Notes under the pieces: generated by a model
What the model was told of the DNA's origin: nothing
Seen by the model: the letters and a program-made list of their open reading frames with translations, nothing else
Databases searched by the model: none
Origin: Haemaphysalis longicornis
Taxonomy: Eukaryota > Arthropoda > Arachnida > Ixodida > Ixodidae
Reading direction: 5' to 3'
Assembly: GCA_013339765.2 (NCBI GenBank)
Contig: CM023457.1
Coordinates: 47,265,847 to 47,329,846, forward strand
DNA length: 64,000 nucleotides
In this document: positions 55,841-64,000 of the stretch, piece by piece
Numbering within the stretch: the first letter of the stretch is position 1
How the letters are laid out: every line of letters begins with the position of its first letter
Made by a program: the position numbers and the translations under genes

Positions 55841-57880
55841 GCTGGCTGCTGGGTTGAACGGAGGTTGAAACGCGGGCGTTTTTGTCTTTGTAATTTTTGA
55901 GATCAGAAACATCTGCCGGCCCGTGTTTCTGTTACAGCGCTCGGTGCCTGAATACGGCTTAATTTTTTGGTGTTTGACTGCAGTGAGAACAAAATCGATA
56001 TGGCCGCCGCGGAAAATGCAGCTCGCTCGGCACGGGTATTTTTCCACCGTCCACTGACATTCCATAGCACGAAGGCCTGCTTGCACGCATGAGATGACTC
56101 GGCAATCTTAGTTCGGGAATTCTGCAGATGCAAGCTACTTCTTGCTTTTTCCGAAAGCGAAAAACTTTGAAAGAAATATTGAAGATATAAAAAGAGAGTT
56201 TCCGCAGTCACTGTTCGCGTACATAACATATATTATAACCCAGAGGCACAAAGAAGTGCAAAGTACGCGTATTGGGAACTTGCCCACCAAAGCTGCTTCA
56301 AGCACAGAAATTTTTGTAAAGTTATGCCTTCCGCGACCTATACACGAGGTGTCGCTTGAGCAAACCGTTCTATATTGCGTTGCTTTGCGCTTATTTCGAC
56401 GTCCGTTTGACTTCCGAGACATAAAGCGTAACAAATATGCACGGGAAAGCCTTGACAGTCATTTATACTTAATTAGGCGACTGGTTACTTGATTTCATCA
56501 CCTAATTTTAGGAAATGTAGTGTTCTCATCAACGTGATTGTAACTCCGATTTGTGTTTTGTGTTTTCCTTCTCGATTCAACCAGATTTAAGGGGTACCGT
56601 TAGCGCACAATTTATGCGAGTAGACTTTGCTTGTAGAGGCAGTGTGAGTAGAATGTGAAATCGCCCTTACCATACCACGGCACCGCACAGGACTTTGTCC
56701 CTCATGCTACTTGAAATATCCGCCGTCGCATACACCCCTGATCACACTATCCCAACTCCCTTTACGAGTACTTAATCAGCGGTCCGTTATCCGATAAGCA
56801 AAGTGTCGGGGTTAATAAAAGCACTACTCGCGTTCCTGCTTGTTCTAACGTCACGCCATAGCTGTCTGCCCACCCAGAGGTCGTCGGTGGACATGCATGC
56901 TTGGCTAGTGTTCTAAAACCTGTTGACGGTTTCCGCTTTTCGCTTTTTTCGGCGCCTATACGACCGGAGCTCTTCGAGAGATTCCGAGGTACACTCTGAC
57001 GTTGGGGCCGTCGAAACGGCGGCCAACTCGAAAGCGAAGATCTCTGTTTCGAGATAAGGTGAAAATGACGGCCGTGCGTGCGCGCGCCGCCCGGTCCGAG
57101 GGTAGGACGTGAGCGAAAAAAATCGTCTGCATGCATCGTCTGCTACGCACCGCCCCGAACCTTGTTACTGCGTCCTGTCACGTCGCTTTCGCCCTTAAAT
57201 TCACATGTTGGACTCGCTTTTCGCTCTTAATATCTTTCGTCGGCTGCTGGAAATCACTTTGTTGTCCCCGTCTATCTCCGCCTTTCGTCTTTTCTGTCCG
57301 GCTGCTTCGAGTTTGTTTTGTATCGTCTGCTACTCGTTACTGGGTCGAAGCCGTCGTCTGCAACTGTCATTTTCTTGCCCGCTTATCTCGCACTTTATCG
57401 GCGCGCGCCGTGTTATTACGGTGCGTAAAACGACGGGACCAGAGCGCGGTTTAAGGGCAAGAGAAAGCGATTGGGAGAGTGGGAGGGGAAAGCGCGGGAT
57501 GCACTGTGTGCGAAGGTGAATCTCGAGTGTGGCTCGTGAGAGAGGCGGGGGCGACTTCGGGAGCAGGGACCGAGACAACAATGACCTCGCTTTCTCTTTT
57601 TTTTCAATTTCTCCCACCAGACGTCTCTCTGGGGTCGCCGCTTTCTACCGGGCATGAACAGCATTTTGCAGTTAGTAGGCAGAGATGGCATGCACCTCGC
57701 GCCGGAGACGGATCTCTGATCAAGGCGATAACAGCCCATGGTGCTAAGTGGGGTGAAAAAACGGGTAGGAACACGCTTTTCTTTGCCTGGGTAACCTACA
57801 TTGAGGATTCCCTTAGGCTAGCAAGTGTTTTCCCAAACACAACAAAAGTGAACCATGAAGCTTGGAAAACGGGGAACGAA
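55841..57880. other. Non-coding; one unexplained + frame at 56142
   Basis: A 116-codon + frame (56142-56492) has a balanced, protein-like composition (for example EDIKREFPQSLFAYITYI) in AT-rich sequence, but I recognise no domain. The rest contains only short overlapping frames. Confidence 0.25.
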
Positions 57881-57884
57881 CAAG

Positions 57885-58058
57885 AGACAAAACTTTGTAG
57901 TAGAGGGAAGCCTCAGTCCGGTACCGACGTTTCGGCAAGATGACTTGCCTTCATCAGGCCACTTGTCTTCATCAGGCGAAGGCACCGACGAAGGCAGGTC
58001 CTCTTGTCGAAGCGCTGGCATTGGACTGAAGCTGCCCCCTTGTCCAAAGCTTTGCCTT
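57885..58058. mobile_element. Imperfect foldback repeat
   Basis: AGCCTCAGTCCGGTACCGAC ... TTGCCTTCATCAGGCC on the left is mirrored by TTCATCAGGCGAAGGC ... GCATTGGACTGAAGCT on the right. Similarity extends outward to ACAAAACTTTG against CAAAGCTTTG. I believe similar sequence is common in ticks. No coding capacity. Confidence 0.65.
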
Positions 58059-58734
58059 TCGTTTGCGTGTGCGCGCGCGCTGCTGCGGCGTGCTGGACAA
58101 TATACAAAAGTAAAAAAAGAGACAAGCAGCAGGCTTGGCATAAACATAGAAGGACCTCATGCCAGCATCAGATCCAAAGCTCACGTCTACAATTGGAAAC
58201 ATCTGGGGCATCCGGGATATCGCGAAGTAACACTTTACCAGATCTCCTTTTTCGAGTTATATTTTTAGTGTAGTTTCTGAGAGCCTGACAGGGCAATACG
58301 ATTCATGAAATACGGACGCGTTGTGGAAGCTCATCCTCAGAATCTTCATGCGATGACTACGATGTAATAGTTTACTGGGATAAAGGAAACTAGTGATTTT
58401 GCGAAACGCGCCTTATACTTTCTAAAATATCCGTATGCATCTTGAGCACTGTCTTGTTGGTGGCTTTTGACCGACAATACGCCTGCCGGGGTAGCGACGC
58501 AGCGAGGGCTCCAGAGAGCCGATCGCCCGTTCGCTGCGCTGATCAGGGCTCTCTGCATGAGCGCGCGGAGCGAGCCAACGTTACTAGAATATTTTAGTAA
58601 CGTTGGAAGCGAGCTAGTTCCGTGCCTCAGTGCTCGCGCAGTCCTGCTTTGTTTATTCATTGTCATCCTCAACAACGCCAAGCCTAATTCTACTTTATCA
58701 CCTTGTATCACCCTGTTGAGAAAGTCGTCATCAG
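58059..58734. other. Non-coding, one 32-bp palindrome
   Basis: CCAACGTTACTA / TAGTAACGTTGG (58577-58608) form a hairpin around GAATATTT. The surroundings have a GAGCGCGCGGAGCGAG tract. Nothing else recognised. Confidence 0.45.
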
Positions 58735-58959
58735 TGTTGAGAATTCTTGCGCATGTCGCGTGATCGTTGCTTCATGGCCATTGATGGTTGTTGTTGGAAA
58801 ATATGATCTGGTTGAGAAAAAGAAGACATCGAAACCACAGCACGGGCAGCGTGGCTCGTGACATCATCATCATCTTCATCAGTCGAATTACGCTAGCCAC
58901 GAGAAGGTCGCCAATAAAGCGGTGCTCTTCAAACCGCGTCTGCTTCCTGGTCTTCAACA
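58735..58959 (+). mobile_element. 5' LTR of a BEL/Pao retrotransposon (start approximate)
   Basis: The right border CTTCAACA is followed after 3 bases by TGGTGCCGTGACCAGGAT (58963-58980), a typical primer-binding-site position and sequence. An AATAAAG polyadenylation-like word lies at about 58914. The left border is ambiguous because TGTTG, the inverted partner of CAACA, occurs at 58714, 58735 and 58789-58796. No 3' LTR is present in the window. Confidence 0.6.
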
Positions 58960-58962
58960 ATT

Positions 58963-58980
58963 TGGTGCCGTGACCAGGAT
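58963..58980 (+). promoter_or_regulatory. Primer-binding site of the BEL/Pao element
   Basis: TGGTGCCGTGACCAGGAT begins with TGG, complementary to a tRNA 3' CCA end, three bases after the LTR. It would prime minus-strand cDNA synthesis. Confidence 0.65.
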
Positions 58981-59105
58981 GGAAGGATTACACCGTTGAA
59001 GACCCCTACCGATGAAGTAGACCCATCGAGGAGGACGCACCGGCCAAGAACGACGCATTGCCCCAGCACCTGCTAGCGCGGCCTTTCCACGTACCGAGTT
59101 TCATC

Positions 59106-59915
59106 ATGGACCGTCTCAAACGGAAGCGTGGTGCTCTGCGTGCCTCAACTACACGGATCACCAACGAAATGAAGGCCACAATGGAGACTGCCCCGCTACC
59201 GACGGGTGAGCTGGCAGAACAGCTAAATATGCTCAAGTTGAAACAGACTCCCTTGAACGATATTGACAAAGAAATAGAGGGCCACGTCCCGATGAGGAAT
59301 TAGACGAGGAGTTGGAAGCCGTAGAACAGTACCGTGACTCTATCGCACGCATGATTTTTCGCGCTGAAAAGCATCTTGCAAACGCGTGCCCGTTAACGGC
59401 GACTGGTGCAATTCAGGGTCCAACCTCACACCAAGAACCACTTCAGGTTGGACTGCCCAGGCTTGAAATCCAGCCTTTTCATGGAGAATTTATTCAGTGG
59501 CCTGCATTTTGGGACCATTTCGAATCGACGATACATAACAACTCATCGCTAGCCAACGTGACAAACTGAAGTACCTGCGCAGTTATTTGAAGGGGAAAGC
59601 GGAAGGCGTAATCAGCGGATTACCAACCACCAACGACAGCTACCCCATGGCTATCGAACTGCTGCAACAGCGTTTTGGAGACACAAACCTAATAATCAAC
59701 GATCACCTAAGCAGATTGCTTAACCTCCCGAAAGTGACCTCCTGCGACGACTTGAGCGGCCTTCAGACACTCAGTGAAATATGTTTTGCCTGCAAACTCA
59801 CTTCGGCTCACCTCACTCACTGGAGACCCCAGACTGGCATACTTTACTCGCATTTCGCAATCGCATCCCTAATCAGTTCTTCCGTCCGATACCTTGTATG
59901 CAAAGCGAATGCCAT
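59106..59915 (+). pseudogene. BEL/Pao gag remnant (DUF1759), frameshifted and truncated
   Basis: Gag-like polyprotein start of a BEL/Pao retrotransposon. The ATG at 59106 opens a basic N-terminus (MDRLKRKRG) followed by helical Glu/Leu-rich sequence. The frame breaks near 59290 (stop at 59301) and resumes in another frame with LDEELEAVEQYRD. The DUF1759 signature follows: LPRLEIQPFHGEFIQWPAFW, then DHFESTIHNN. A second break near 59565 (stop at 59567) shifts into KLKYLRSYLKGKAEGVISGL and ELLQQRFGD. Homology fades near 59850. Protease, reverse transcriptase, RNase H and integrase are absent, because a foldback MITE and then an RTE tail follow. It is non-functional. Confidence 0.88.
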
Positions 59916-59919
59916 TGAT

Positions 59920-60282
59920 GACCGGTAAAAAGCGCAAAGGCTCATGGGTACGTCGTCTGCTCCCTCTACTTCCGGTTCGAGATCTCTCCTGGCCTCCCGT
60001 ATGCCGGCGGCTTTCACGCGCGTGTGTGCGTGTTGTTTATTTGTCACAGAGTGCTTACCTTTCAGAGGAGTCCCTAGTATATAGGGTCCATCGCTGTGAT
60101 ACATCGAATGCGCGATTCGTGAGCGTTTTTTTTTCCTTTCGGTGGAAACAGATAAACAACAAGCACACGCGCGCGTGAACGCCGCCGGCGTACGGGAGGC
60201 AAGGAGAGCTCTCGAATCGGGAGTGGCGGGACTCCGCGGGAGCAGACATTTTACCCATGAGCCTTTGCACTTTTTACCGGTC
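59920..60282. mobile_element. 363-bp foldback MITE
   Basis: The ends GACCGGTAAAAAGCGCAAAG and CTTTGCACTTTTTACCGGTC are inverted copies. The arms stay similar for about 120 bp inward (CTCATGGGTA, GTCTGCTCCC, TTCGAGA, CTCCTGGCCTCCCGTA, GCCGGCGGC, CACGCGCGTGTGTG, TTGTTTAT) around a loop of about 100 bp (60047-60147). No clear target duplication and no coding capacity. It sits between the BEL gag remnant and the RTE tail. Confidence 0.85.
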
Positions 60283-60286
60283 ACCT

Positions 60287-60744
60287 ATTGAAGACGCATC
60301 TTACCGGTACTCACCTACGGGGCAGAAACTTGGAGGCTCACTAAGAGGGTTCAACTTAAATTGAGGACGACTCAGCGAGCAATGGAACGGAAGATGATAG
60401 GTGTAACATTAAGGGACAAGAAGAGAGCGGAGTGGGTCAGGGAACAAACGCGTCTTAAGGACATATTAGTAGAAATTAAGAATAATAAATGAACGTGGGC
60501 AGGGCATGTAATGCGAAGGCAAGATAACCGTTGGTCATTAAGGGTAACAGAGTGGATCCCTAGAGAAGGCAAGCGTGGCAGGGGGCGGCAGAAAGTTAGA
60601 TGGGCAGATGAGATCAAGAAGTTTGCGGGGATAAAGTTGGTCGCAGTTAGCACAGGACCGGGGTAATTGGAGATTATTGGGAGAGGCCTTTGCCCGGCAG
60701 TGGGTGTAGATACGCTGGTGATGATGATGATGATGATTGAAGAC
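60287..60744 (+). mobile_element. RTE-like LINE tail, 5'-truncated, 9-bp TSD
   Basis: About 440 bp of the C-terminal RTE ORF: LPVLTYGAETWRLTKRVQLK, then EIKNNK (followed by TGA), AGHVMRRQDNRWSLRVTEWI and PREGKRGRGRQKVRWADEIK. The TYG-E-W and AGH-R motifs are typical of the region after the reverse transcriptase. A frameshift follows FAGIK, and the copy ends in GATGATGATGATGATG. ATTGAAGAC at 60287-60295 and 60736-60744 flanks it. It lies only about 150 bp upstream of the Ig exon. Confidence 0.9.
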
Positions 60745-60897
60745 TCCTCAGTGGCCATTCAACACGTCTTAGGTTTTTGGTTCCAGAAGCTCGTACCAGG
60801 CCGCCCATGCTCCTCTTTCGTGTTCTCTCTCGCTATCCGATTGCGCTGTTGATGAACACGCTTGTGGTCTAATGGCTGTCTTCTCCCCCTCTCGCAG
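60745..60897 (+). promoter_or_regulatory. Splice acceptor region of the Ig exon
   Basis: The 3' end of the intron: a pyrimidine tract TCTTCTCCCCCTCTCGCAG ending at the AG of 60896-60897. It fits the consensus well and defines the exon start at 60898. Confidence 0.75.
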
Positions 60898-61203
60898 GCG
60901 ACGGCGACGCCGAGAAGGTGTTCGTGCGCGTGGGCAGCAACGTGACACTGCGCTGCCCGGACCTTCCACAGGGGGGCGGGTCGCCGCCACGGCACCTGAC
61001 CTGGTGGAAGGAGGACCGGCGCCTGATCGAGGCCACCCGGGACCGGGTGACTGTGGCGCCCGAGGCCGGCGCCCGGGCGGCCCTAGTGCCAGCCACCAGC
61101 GCGCTCCTCTTCCGCTCGGTGGTGGCCGAGGACAGCGGCGAGTACCAGTGCGTGGTCAACAACAGGCAGGGCCGCCGGGGCATAGTGCGCCTCTACGTGC
61201 AGG
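60898..61203 (+). CDS. Ig-domain exon of an immunoglobulin-superfamily protein
   Basis: A complete internal exon of 306 nt (102 codon equivalents), phase 1 at both ends, with acceptor CGCAG| and donor |GTGAGC. Counting the first whole codon (60900) as residue 1, the translation opens DGDAEKVFVRVGSNVTLRC and ends at residue 101 with IVRLYVQ. Cys19 in NVTLRC and Cys84 in DSGEYQC are the disulphide pair. Trp35/36 (LTWWKED) packs the core, and EDSGEY is the D-x-G-x-Y corner. NVT at 14-16 is an N-glycosylation sequon. The 65-residue Cys spacing fits a V/I-set domain. Such domains mediate extracellular adhesion or recognition. The symmetric phase lets the exon be a shuffled or skippable module. Codons are very GC-rich at third positions, unlike the surrounding intron. 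The specific family (sidestep, hemicentin, contactin or other) cannot be told from one domain. A possible upstream exon is at 7459. Confidence 0.9.
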
Positions 61204-61418
61204 GTGAGCAGCCTTCTTCCTCCTTATCTACACACACGTGATATAGACTGCGCCGCGCATGCGTAGTTAGAGCGCCCTGTCGACTGCGGCAATTAGATCG
61301 GCGATGGCACGGCCCGTTGGTGCAATGGCTTTCGGCTCCAAGGACGAAGATGCTGAAAATGTCTATACATGTGACGTAGAATGATCAGCGCTGTCTGGTA
61401 CATTTAACGCACACGAGG
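61204..61418 (+). other. Start of the following intron
   Basis: Begins with the donor GTGAGCAG. No feature was recognised before the ATCA array. Confidence 0.6.
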
Positions 61419-61486
<68 letters not shown>

Positions 61487-61518
61487 GTCAATCAATCAAT
61501 CAATCAATCGATCGATCA
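61419..61518. repeat. (ATCA)n tetranucleotide array
   Basis: A clean ATCA/CAAT array of about 90 bp, fading into degenerate copies (TCAATCGATCG, AATCAATCAG) until about 61760. The tail of the local SINE family has the same unit, so a SINE tail may have seeded it. Confidence 0.96.
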
Positions 61519-62765
61519 ATCAGTAGATATATCGTAGATGCCGTCATATATCTATTCAATTGAACAATACATCAATTACTTCATGATGAAGCAATCCAAT
61601 GAACAATAGATTATATCAAATCAATCAATCGATCGATAAACTGCTCAATCTTTAAATCAATCAAGCAATCAACCGGATAATAAAACGATTACTCTTTACT
61701 AAAGAGAACGAGCAAGCGATCAAACGAATAGAATGCATCCAATCAATCAGTCCATCCATCAATAAAGGAATCGAATCAATCACTTAGCCTATCTATCCAT
61801 CGACCACTGGATTGCCTGTCTTGATGGTCACTCAGTCAGTCAGCTGCCCGAACTATCGAGCAATCTGGATTTGCATGTACGCACGCGCGACGCGTGTCGC
61901 GATGGGACGCGTCTCTTTGATTGCGAACTCCGCATGCCATGACCTGCTCCCGGCTCGCAGCAGTAATATAGCGCAGCAGGAGTAAACGCTCTGACCGACG
62001 CACATTCCGCCTAAGCGTTTTCAACGTCCGCACAACTACCTGATGACTTGTGTCAGCTACTGTGTGCCATAGAAACGAACTCCGTACAGGAGTTCCGTGA
62101 GTGGCCGATTGGGTAAATCTAACGAGGCAGTGGACTCAGAGTAAGCGGTGGGGGTGTTCAATAACCTCGCAGAGACCACAGGTAAACACGTTTCACGAGG
62201 GTTGTAATGTTTCGGGCGCAATCGACCAGCGGCCTGGCACTATAAATGAATGAAAAGCAAGGATAATAAAGAATAAAAATGAAGTAAGGGGTGGGAGGGT
62301 GGCTGGCCCAGTCGCCGCAACGAGCAGTTCTGAACGGACGACTTAGTTCACTAGGACAATAAAGGCTTCGGAGTTGTTGGATAGCTACGCGCGTTGAATT
62401 TCCAGGTCATTTGCGGGGCCCTCGTTATCATCTACGATTGTTTTGACTTCCCGTTTCTCGTATCGTGGAGTATCGCGCAGTGCAAACTCGGCTAGATCGG
62501 TTGGTGGCTCCACGGGAGGTCTGTATACACGCGGGTGTATTATACGCGCGACCCGGTTTTGCAATCAATTCATCGGCCGTTTGACCGACCACCGGGGTTA
62601 TTTCCGTCGGTTTGGATCGATCCCTGGATGGCCCCGAGTACTCGAGGAATATTGTACTGAAACCCAACTCAATACATGTCAGCTTAGAGCTGAGCTTATA
62701 TCCTGGATTGGCCGCTCACTCAGAGAAACATTCAGTGAGTTAAACATTGCTTTTTTGCTTCTTTC
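61519..62765. other. Intronic, nothing recognised beyond degenerate ATCA words
   Basis: Mixed-composition sequence. Short frames on both strands have no Ig-like or other domain. Confidence 0.4.
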
Positions 62766-62862
62766 TTGTCACTCAACCAGTCAGTTTGATTAGTTCATTC
62801 ATTAATTAATTAATCGATCTATCGATCAATTGATTGATTGATCAATTGATTGATTGATTCAC

Positions 62863-62935
<73 letters not shown>

Positions 62936-62936
62936 C
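62766..62936. repeat. (TGAT)n tetranucleotide array, inverse of the ATCA array
   Basis: ATTAATTAATCGATC, then TTGATTGATTGATC and about 70 bp of uninterrupted TGAT (62866-62934). The unit is the reverse complement of that at 61419-61518, 1.3 kb away. Confidence 0.96.
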
Positions 62937-64000
62937 CCAAAAAAATGATAACTGAAGTGACAAAATAGGTTGCGCGGGTTTTAAAACGATTCAAACTTTT
63001 TCTTAAAAAAACAAGCAACCTTGGGTGAGGGCGTGGGGAGCTCCTAAAAGAATGCCGCGCGCGCAATAAAACGCTGTGCTACGTAAAACCCAGGACAGCC
63101 GGTGTGGGGCGCTCAGGCGGTAGCTTAGCGTTCGATGTGCCAGCTAGGTCAGCGCTTAATGCTTAATTCGCAGTCAAGGAAAACAGCAAACAAGTCCAAC
63201 AATTTGCGGGCAGCAAAAGACGAAAAAAAAAATAAGCGTTAGAAAACAACACGAACGCAGAAAGGCAGAAGAAACCTTATTATTCTCGTCACCGGAGCAA
63301 TGAGCTTGTCCCCATTTTCCTTTTTCAATCGCAATTACGTATGAGCACGGAGTCGAATCGAAAGGAACAATAATACGTCACGCCACGGACGATTGTCTAC
63401 TTCAGCTTACTCTCAACGCTGCGGGTAAATAAAGTAGCGCGAAATTCAATCTATAGCTCGCAGCAGCAGAAAGTCTCCCTTCGACCCGTCACTGGGCGGG
63501 CGTATATGGACGCACGCAACCCAACGACACGAAAAGGGAGACGAGTAGCGTGGCGCCTGACCATCATGAGCGACCCGGGAGGGCAACTCCGGGCCAATGC
63601 TCCCGTCGAACCAATCGTTACTTCCTCCTTCCTTCTTCTGCCCCGATGATCACGCCGAGTTACGCGGCGGCAGCACACATTCCGGGTTTATTTTCGGGTG
63701 TGCGGAATCATTACCTCATAGCGGGGAGAAAAAAACGACCCTCTCGTCCCCTGGCCAAGCAAACACATCACGGAGACGCCGCGTATACGAGTGCAGCTTG
63801 TATGCCCAGAAAGAACGTACACGGGAAACTCGGCAATTGTCTTATTGCCCGCAGTTATGCGTGCGTGCGCGTGTCGTGTCCGTGCGTTCGTTTTTTGTTG
63901 TTCCGTCTGTCTTTCCACTTGTTCTCTTCCTTCGGTTTGCCTCTTGGTTTCTTCGGTGTTTAGGCATACTTTGGGAAGCGCGATCATTCGGTGCTGCACG
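62937..64000. other. Intronic or non-coding, nothing recognised
   Basis: No further Ig exon, repeat end or RNA gene that I can support up to the end of the window. The open frames (for example 137 codons + at 63550) are Arg/Ser-rich and domain-free. Confidence 0.35.

Noticed and set aside
61419..62936. Regularly repeated units that might suggest a CRISPR array
   Set aside because: They are simple tetranucleotide arrays with no unique spacers, in a eukaryotic intron.

Overview
This is a eukaryotic, animal-type window and almost certainly tick DNA (Ixodida, probably a metastriate hard tick). The main reason is the interspersed repeats. There is a tRNA-derived SINE of the tick Ruka-like type with an ATCA-rich tail, RTE-like LINE 3' ends that finish in ATG/GAT triplet tracts, and a BEL/Pao retrotransposon. 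There are also pogo-like and TTAA-flanked MITEs and abundant CA, GA, AT, TTTC and AGAC microsatellites. No prokaryotic gene organisation, rRNA cluster or CRISPR array is present.

Host coding sequence is sparse. The firm piece is one complete, symmetric phase-1 exon (60898-61203, + strand) that encodes an immunoglobulin domain, with a textbook polypyrimidine/AG acceptor and a GTGAGC donor. A second piece is inferred. At 7459 a short ORF encodes a hydrophobic signal-peptide-like segment, and it contains phase-1 GT donors compatible with that acceptor. The simplest model is the 5' end of a secreted or membrane IgSF gene on the + strand, with a first intron of about 53 kb and the rest of the gene to the right of the window. 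RNA evidence would be needed to confirm the join.

Layout: 1-7.4 kb is putative upstream sequence with a CA array, an RTE tail flanked by a 15-bp target-site duplication (TSD) and a TGTACA-rich tract. At 7.4-7.6 kb is the putative signal-peptide exon. From 7.6 to 60.9 kb is the putative intron, packed with mobile DNA. It holds SINE copies with TSDs (13.2, 28.9, 33.8 and 37.4 kb) and a foldback retroposon with perfect 44-bp arms (9.2 kb). Pogo-like MITEs lie at 21.9 and 52.0 kb and a hAT-like MITE at 25.7 kb. A family of TTAA-flanked MITEs (30.6, 32.7, 44.1, 45.3, 46.5 and 48.2 kb) shares the interval with a decayed THAP-domain pseudogene (33.4 kb). A solo LTR with a perfect 5-bp TSD (40.1 kb) sits inside another dispersed repeat. 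At 58.7-60.7 kb three different elements are stacked directly before the Ig exon: a BEL/Pao 5' end, a foldback MITE and an RTE tail. From 61.2 to 64 kb is the next intron, with two oppositely oriented tetranucleotide arrays.

Most open reading frames longer than 60 codons are by-products of microsatellites or GC-rich stretches and are not annotated as genes. The most useful unusual signals are the split IgSF gene model, the THAP/TTAA-MITE association, several long near-perfect palindromes, and the nested insertions whose order can be read directly.
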